19,168 bases of DNA from NCBI GenBank assembly GCA_019136325.1, contig JAGVUJ010000141.1, positions 1 to 19,168 of the forward strand. The letters run 5' to 3'. Positions 15,485-19,168 of the stretch are shown one piece after another. The translations under genes and the position numbers were made by a program. The stretch is from Deltaproteobacteria bacterium. GTDB lineage: Bacteria; Desulfobacterota; Syntrophia; Syntrophales; Smithellaceae. Numbering within the stretch: position 1 is the stretch's first letter; every line of letters starts with the position of its first letter. The notes under the pieces are model-generated. The model searched no databases, was not told where the DNA came from, and saw nothing but the letters and a program-made list of their open reading frames with translations.

Positions 15485-15514
15485 ATCTTATTAGCCTCCT
15501 CATCAACTCGTCAA
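15485..15514 (-). promoter_or_regulatory. Candidate promoter of the acylase gene
   Basis: On the minus strand TTGACG (15509-15514, 5/6) is followed after 18 bases by TAAGAT (15485-15490, 4/6), about 46 bases before the start codon. It lies back to back with the PanE-like gene promoter. Confidence 0.45.
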
Positions 15515-15561
15515 GGAAAATATTTTTAATCATTCAATGGTTATGGTGTTTGCTTTGAGGC

Positions 15562-15588
15562 TTGACTTAAAAAAAAATGAGTTATAAC
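15562..15588 (+). promoter_or_regulatory. Candidate promoter of the PanE-like/cupin pair
   Basis: TTGACT (15562-15567, 5/6) is followed after 15 bases, including an A-tract of nine, by TATAAC (15583-15588, 5/6). Transcription would begin near 15595, about 28 bases before the TTG start. The 15-base spacer is shorter than ideal. Confidence 0.5.
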
Positions 15589-15622
15589 TTTCCGGTGAAG
15601 AACATAAAACCGGAGAACGACA

Positions 15623-16537
15623 TTGCGAATAGGAATCATCGGCATAGGCGGTGTGGGCGGATATTTCGGCGGAAAGCTGGCGCGTGAATATGCAAAATCT
15701 AATGAGCATGATATTATATTTATCGCTCGCGGAAAACACTTGAAAACAATTCAGAACAACGGGCTGCAATTATTCACGACAGAAGGAAATTATGGTGTCA
15801 GACCAACAATCGCAACAGACAATCCTGCCGGGGCAGGTGTTTTTGATGTGGTTTTCTTCTGCACAAAGAGTTATTCGCTGGAAAGTTCCGCAAAAGAATT
15901 TGGCGCTTGTGTTAAGAAAAACACCATTGTGATTCCACTTCTTAACGGCGTGAACAGCGCGGAGAGACTTTGCAATCTGTTACCGCATGCTGATGTCATA
16001 GGCGGCAGCGTTTACATCATTTCCCATATCGAAGGACCGGGCGTCGTTAAACAGGAAGGCGGGGCCTGCAAATTGACATTCGGGACGGATAATCCCGAAT
16101 CGATCAAAAACTATTCAACTATTCTGGATATTTTATTAAAAGCAAAGATTAATGCTGTTTTAACGGATAAAATTTCCGAAGTTCTCTGGACAAAATTCCT
16201 CCTGATGTGCCCGATGGGTTCCCTTACCTCGGCAACGGGAAAGACCTATGGCGGAATTTGGGAGGATCCCCTGCTCAGAAAGAAAGCCAGAGACATGATG
16301 CTGGAGGTGGTGGCCGTTGCCCAAACGCGTCATGTCAACTTGACGGAAGATGCGGTCGACAATGCAATGAAAATGGTTGCCGGTTTCGACTACAACTCCA
16401 AAACATCCATGCAAATTGATCGGGAAAAGGGCAAACAGACGGAAATTGACGCGCTGACCGCTTATCTCTGTCGGACCGGTAAAGAGTCAGGCATTCCCAC
16501 GCCGCTGCACGATGAGATTTATGCACAATTAATGTAA
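15623..16537 (+). CDS. PanE/ApbA-superfamily reductase with altered substrate pocket
   Basis: The 304-residue protein has the ketopantoate reductase architecture: Rossmann loop GIGGVG (7-12), PLLNGVNSAE (105-114), the catalytic Lys191 in LWTKF, TSMQID (261-266) and Glu274 in KQTEIDAL. In E. coli PanE the lysine is followed by NCVIN, whose asparagines bind pantoate; here the stretch reads LLMCPMG, so both are replaced (by Met195 and Gly199), and the later N194 equivalent is also missing. The fold and NADPH chemistry look intact, but the natural substrate may not be ketopantoate. The start is TTG, with GGAG 7 bases upstream; no in-frame ATG is nearby that keeps the Rossmann strand. A cupin lipoprotein gene follows after 36 bases. 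A diverged panE remains possible. Confidence 0.82.
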   Translation: MRIGIIGIGGVGGYFGGKLAREYAKSNEHDIIFIARGKHLKTIQNNGLQLFTTEGNYGVRPTIATDNPAGAGVFDVVFFCTKSYSLESSAKEFGACVKKNTIVIPLLNGVNSAERLCNLLPHADVIGGSVYIISHIEGPGVVKQEGGACKLTFGTDNPESIKNYSTILDILLKAKINAVLTDKISEVLWTKFLLMCPMGSLTSATGKTYGGIWEDPLLRKKARDMMLEVVAVAQTRHVNLTEDAVDNAMKMVAGFDYNSKTSMQIDREKGKQTEIDALTAYLCRTGKESGIPTPLHDEIYAQLM

Positions 16538-16573
16538 AAAATATATTATCTGCAAATTAAAGGAGAAAATCTA

Positions 16574-16987
16574 ATGAAAAAAATATTTTCGATCATATCA
16601 GTCGCATCCTTGTTTTATATTACCGCCTGTGCCGGTCATGTTCATACAGTTGATGTGAAACAACTCGCAAAATCAACAAAAAGCTGGGATGGAGAAACGT
16701 TGCCTCAATATCCTCAGGGTCAGCCGGAAGTAACAATTTTGAAAATAAAAATTCCCGCCGGCGCAAAACTGGAAATACACAATCATCCGGTGATCAATGC
16801 CGGTGTTTTACTCGAAGGAGAACTGACGGTCGTCGCCGAAGACAATAAAACGCTGCATCTCAAAGCCGGAGATTCTATTGTTGAACTGGTTAATAAGAAG
16901 CATTATGGAAAAAACGAAGGTACGGAAACGGCGGAGATTATCGTTTTTTATGCCGGAATTGAAAACAAGCCGATAACGCTCAAGTAG
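16574..16987 (+). CDS. Small cupin-domain lipoprotein
   Basis: The 137-residue protein has a lipoprotein signal ending ITA-C (Cys19, Ala at +2, so outer membrane is likely), then a short linker and a single cupin barrel. Cupin motif 1 is visible as IHNHPVINAGVLLEGEL (residues 68-84): His69 and His71 are metal ligands, but the usual Glu four to five residues later is Asn75/Ala76. Motif 2, AGDSIVELVNKKHYGKN (98-114), provides His110. Metal binding is therefore plausible with an altered ligand set. The function is unknown; related small cupins bind metals or small ligands. AAAGGAGAA lies upstream of the ATG. It is probably co-transcribed with the PanE-like gene. Confidence 0.82.
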   Translation: MKKIFSIISVASLFYITACAGHVHTVDVKQLAKSTKSWDGETLPQYPQGQPEVTILKIKIPAGAKLEIHNHPVINAGVLLEGELTVVAEDNKTLHLKAGDSIVELVNKKHYGKNEGTETAEIIVFYAGIENKPITLK

Positions 16988-16993
16988 GCGATT

Positions 16994-17036
16994 CTGAAAA
17001 GCGCAGATTCTTTCTGCTTAATTACCGAATTTTCAG
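16994..17036. repeat. Nested inverted repeat after the cupin gene
   Basis: CTGAAAA (16994-17000) and TTTTCAG (17030-17036) are perfect 7-base inverted arms. Inside them GCAGA (17003-17007) and TCTGC (17013-17017) form a second hairpin with a 5-base loop. The structure begins 7 bases after the cupin stop. It may end that transcript or protect its 3' end, but no T-tract follows directly, so I do not call it a standard terminator. Confidence 0.4.
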
Positions 17037-17069
17037 TCGTTATTTCCTCCAACATTAATTTATATTTAA

Positions 17070-17097
17070 TTGACAAAGTGACTGTATTTGTTATAGG
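17070..17097 (+). promoter_or_regulatory. Candidate promoter of the hom operon
   Basis: TTGACA (17070-17075, 6/6) is followed after 16 bases by TATAGG (17092-17097, 4/6), giving a leader of about 60 bases before hom. A perfect TATAAT at 17137-17142 closer to the gene has no good -35 box and is the alternative. I saw no leader-peptide attenuator in between. Confidence 0.55.
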
Positions 17098-17164
17098 AAA
17101 AACGTCTGGGAAAATCGGCCATTAAAAGAGAAAATTTATAATTCTAAAATAATTTCAGGTATGT

Positions 17165-18478
17165 ATGATGAGAGAAATTAATGTCGGTTTGATTGGTTTC
17201 GGTACGATCGGAACAGGGGTTGTCAAGCTGCTGAGGCAAAATGAAGACCTGATTACCAAGAAGTTAGGGGCAAAGCTTGTCTTGAAAAAGATCGCCGACC
17301 TGGATATCGCCTCAACGCGGGCTGTTAAAGTAAACAGAAATCTGCTGACCAGGGATGCCCGGGAGATTATCCATGATCAGGACATCTCCATTGTCATTGA
17401 ACTGATGGGCGGATACGAGCCGGCGCGGACATTTGTTCTGGAGGCAATTGCCAGAGGCAAACACATTGTTACTGCGAATAAGGCTCTCCTGGCAACCTAC
17501 GGCAATCAGATCTTCCCGACCGCACAAAAAAATGCGGTAGACATCGGTTTTGAAGCCAGTGTCGGAGGCACCATTCCGATTATCAAAACGTTAAAAGAAA
17601 GTCTTGTTGCCAATAGAATAAATTCCATTATGGGAATTATGAACGGCACCTGTAATTTTATTTTGACCAAAATGACGGATGAGGACAAACCGTTTGATGT
17701 CGTTTTAAAAGAAGCTCAGCGACTTGGTTTCGCAGAGGCTGATCCGACTTTTGACATCGAAGGCGTTGATACGGCTCATAAGATGGCGATCATTCTTTCT
17801 CTGGCTTACGGGAAAAAAGTCAATCTGAAGGATATTTACCTGGAAGGTATAACTAAAATCAGCCGCGAGGATATCGCCTTTGCCCGGGAATTGGGCTACC
17901 GGATAAAGCTGCTGGCCATCGCAATGCTCCGGAACGGTTCCGTAGAAGCGAGGATTCATCCGACCATGATTCCTTCCGGTCATCTGCTGGCGAATGTGAA
18001 TCAGAATTTCAACGCGTTTCATATTGTGGGAGACGCTTCAGGTCCTGTATTTCTTTTTGGACAGGGAGCCGGCATGATGCCGACGGCCAGCGCTGTTTTC
18101 AGTGATGTCATGGACATTGCCCGCGATGTTCTGAACGGGAACAACGGACGAGGGCCTTTGCGTTCCATCAATGAATCGGCCATGACGCAGATCAAGCTTA
18201 TTCCCATGGATAATATCGAAACCAAATATTATTTCCGTTTTTCCGCGCTTGATCGTCCCGGTGTTCTTTCCAAAATATCCGGGATTCTCGGGAAATATAA
18301 TATAAGCATTGAAGCCTGTATCCAGAAAGCCAGGGTGAAAAGAGGGGCCGTGCCGATTGTTATGACGACGTATAAAGCGAAAGAAAAGGACGTTCAAAGA
18401 GCGCTTAAAAAAATCAACAGGCTGGACATTGTCCATGGCGAAACGATTCTGATCAGAGTCGAAGACAACTTAAGCTGA
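17165..18478 (+). CDS. hom: Homoserine dehydrogenase with C-terminal ACT domain
   Basis: Hom reduces aspartate semialdehyde to homoserine with NAD(P)H, on the route to threonine and methionine. The 437 residues match the monofunctional family. Visible features are the Rossmann loop GFGTIG (11-16), VTANKALLA (102-110), NGTCNF (160-165) and the catalytic/substrate segment EADPTFDIEGVDTAHK (191-206). A C-terminal ACT domain (about 356-427, with DRPGVLSKISGILGKYNISIE) is typical of threonine feedback control. The ribosome binding site is weak (CAGG), and two adjacent ATGs at 17165 and 17168 are both usable; an ATG at 17161 is out of frame. The ApgM-like gene starts 15 bases after the stop and is probably in the same operon. 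Confidence 0.96.
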   Translation: MMREINVGLIGFGTIGTGVVKLLRQNEDLITKKLGAKLVLKKIADLDIASTRAVKVNRNLLTRDAREIIHDQDISIVIELMGGYEPARTFVLEAIARGKHIVTANKALLATYGNQIFPTAQKNAVDIGFEASVGGTIPIIKTLKESLVANRINSIMGIMNGTCNFILTKMTDEDKPFDVVLKEAQRLGFAEADPTFDIEGVDTAHKMAIILSLAYGKKVNLKDIYLEGITKISREDIAFARELGYRIKLLAIAMLRNGSVEARIHPTMIPSGHLLANVNQNFNAFHIVGDASGPVFLFGQGAGMMPTASAVFSDVMDIARDVLNGNNGRGPLRSINESAMTQIKLIPMDNIETKYYFRFSALDRPGVLSKISGILGKYNISIEACIQKARVKRGAVPIVMTTYKAKEKDVQRALKKINRLDIVHGETILIRVEDNLS

Positions 18479-18493
18479 AGAAATTATAATCCT

Positions 18494-19168
18494 ATGAAGT
18501 ATGTAATATTACTTGGCGATGGAATGGCGGATTATCCGACCGGAAAGCTGGGTGGAAAAACCCCGCTGGAGTGTGCTTTTACCCCTTTTATGGATCAGAT
18601 CGCTGCCGAAGGCACCATCGGACTGGTGGATACGGTCCCCGCAGGGCTTAAACCCGGCAGCGACGTAGCCACGTTGAGCGTTCTCGGATACGATCCTCGT
18701 GAAATCTATACGGGACGCGGGCCACTGGAAGCGATCAGCATGGGAATTAAGCTGGGGCCGAAGGACGTCGTCTATCGCTGCAATCTGGTGACCATTGGTG
18801 ATCAGGATTCTTCAAACCCGTTCATGGACGATTTTACGTCCGGTCATATCAGTTCCGCGGAAGCGAAAGAGATTATTCTGGACTTGAATAAAAAGCTGGG
18901 CACTCCGCAACGGGAGTTTTTCCCGGGAGTGGGTTACCGACATTTGTTTGTATGGCGTGATGCGCCGTCGGCGCCGGAGACCACGGCTCCGCATGATATT
19001 ACCGGCAAACCCCTGGCGGAATATCTGCCGCAAGGGAATTCCGCCGAAGACGTTATGTCGATCATGCGGGAGGCGGCGGAAATTTTAAAACGTCATCCCG
19101 TTAACGCGAAAAGACGCGCGGCAGACAAAAAAGAAGCTAACGCCATCTGGCTCTGGGGACAGGGGAAG
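18494..19168 (+). CDS. ApgM-like phosphotransferase, proposed homoserine kinase; cut by right edge
   Basis: The 225 residues seen, of about 400 expected, match the archaeal-type 2,3-bisphosphoglycerate-independent phosphoglycerate mutase family in the alkaline phosphatase superfamily. Visible features are LLGDGMADYP (6-15, metal ligand Asp9), KTPLE (22-26), the predicted phosphoserine Ser56 in GSDVATLSVLGYDP, YTGRGPLEA (72-80), APHDITGKP (165-173) and NAIWLWGQG (216-224). In several bacteria a subgroup beside hom and lacking a GHMP-type ThrB has been proposed to be the homoserine kinase (TIGR02535). The position directly after hom favours that role, making homoserine phosphate for threonine synthase; true phosphoglycerate mutase activity is the alternative. 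The start ATG 18494 has only a weak GAAGAAA upstream. The frame is open to the last base. Confidence 0.88.
   Translation, partial: MKYVILLGDGMADYPTGKLGGKTPLECAFTPFMDQIAAEGTIGLVDTVPAGLKPGSDVATLSVLGYDPREIYTGRGPLEAISMGIKLGPKDVVYRCNLVTIGDQDSSNPFMDDFTSGHISSAEAKEIILDLNKKLGTPQREFFPGVGYRHLFVWRDAPSAPETTAPHDITGKPLAEYLPQGNSAEDVMSIMREAAEILKRHPVNAKRRAADKKEANAIWLWGQGK

Noticed and set aside
1..19168. CRISPR array, tRNA or rRNA gene, insertion sequence, prophage or defence cassette
   Set aside because: I saw no regularly spaced repeats, cloverleaf sequences, transposase or integrase motifs, or defence domains. Gene content and composition look like ordinary chromosome throughout.

Overview
This window is ordinary bacterial chromosome, densely coded and of moderate GC. 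Gene families and order suggest a deltaproteobacterium-like anaerobe (Syntrophales-type, such as Syntrophus or Smithella). That placement is an inference from a DUF4911-like protein, a plant/trypanosome-type phosphofructokinase, an N-terminally extended RecG, and a homoserine dehydrogenase followed by a phosphoglycerate-mutase-like gene. I see no rRNA, tRNA, insertion sequence, prophage or CRISPR array.

Layout. (1) Positions 1-4137, minus strand: a DUF3857/transglutaminase-like lipoprotein, then recJ, then a small membrane protein cut by the left edge. Good sigma70-type promoters lie in front of the lipoprotein gene and in front of recJ. (2) 4221-5257, plus strand: a short DUF4911-like protein and a cytoplasmic protein with the metal-ligand pattern of zinc-dependent phospholipase C; its 3' end overlaps the 3' end of rpmB (minus) by 8 bases. 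(3) 5601-10109, minus strand: purM, purN, a phytoene-desaturase-like flavoprotein and 6-phosphofructokinase, closely packed. (4) A 258-base divergent region with several inverted and direct repeats, then recG (plus) and a likely two-way terminator. (5) 12899-15439, minus strand: a lipoprotein of the penicillin acylase (Ntn hydrolase) family. Divergent from it is a plus-strand pair, a PanE-superfamily reductase with an altered substrate pocket and a small cupin lipoprotein. (6) 17165 to the right edge, plus strand: hom and a phosphoglycerate-mutase-like gene that is probably the homoserine kinase of the threonine pathway; the second gene runs off the window.

Functions are mainly housekeeping: DNA repair (RecJ, RecG), purine synthesis (PurM, PurN), glycolysis (PFK), translation (L28) and threonine synthesis (Hom plus the ApgM-like enzyme). 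Three predicted outer-membrane lipoproteins are interspersed. I found no clear defence or mobile system. The best leads are the ApgM-like enzyme beside hom, the PanE-like reductase lacking pantoate-binding asparagines, the intracellular PLC-like metalloprotein, and the flavoprotein with a degenerate dinucleotide-binding loop.
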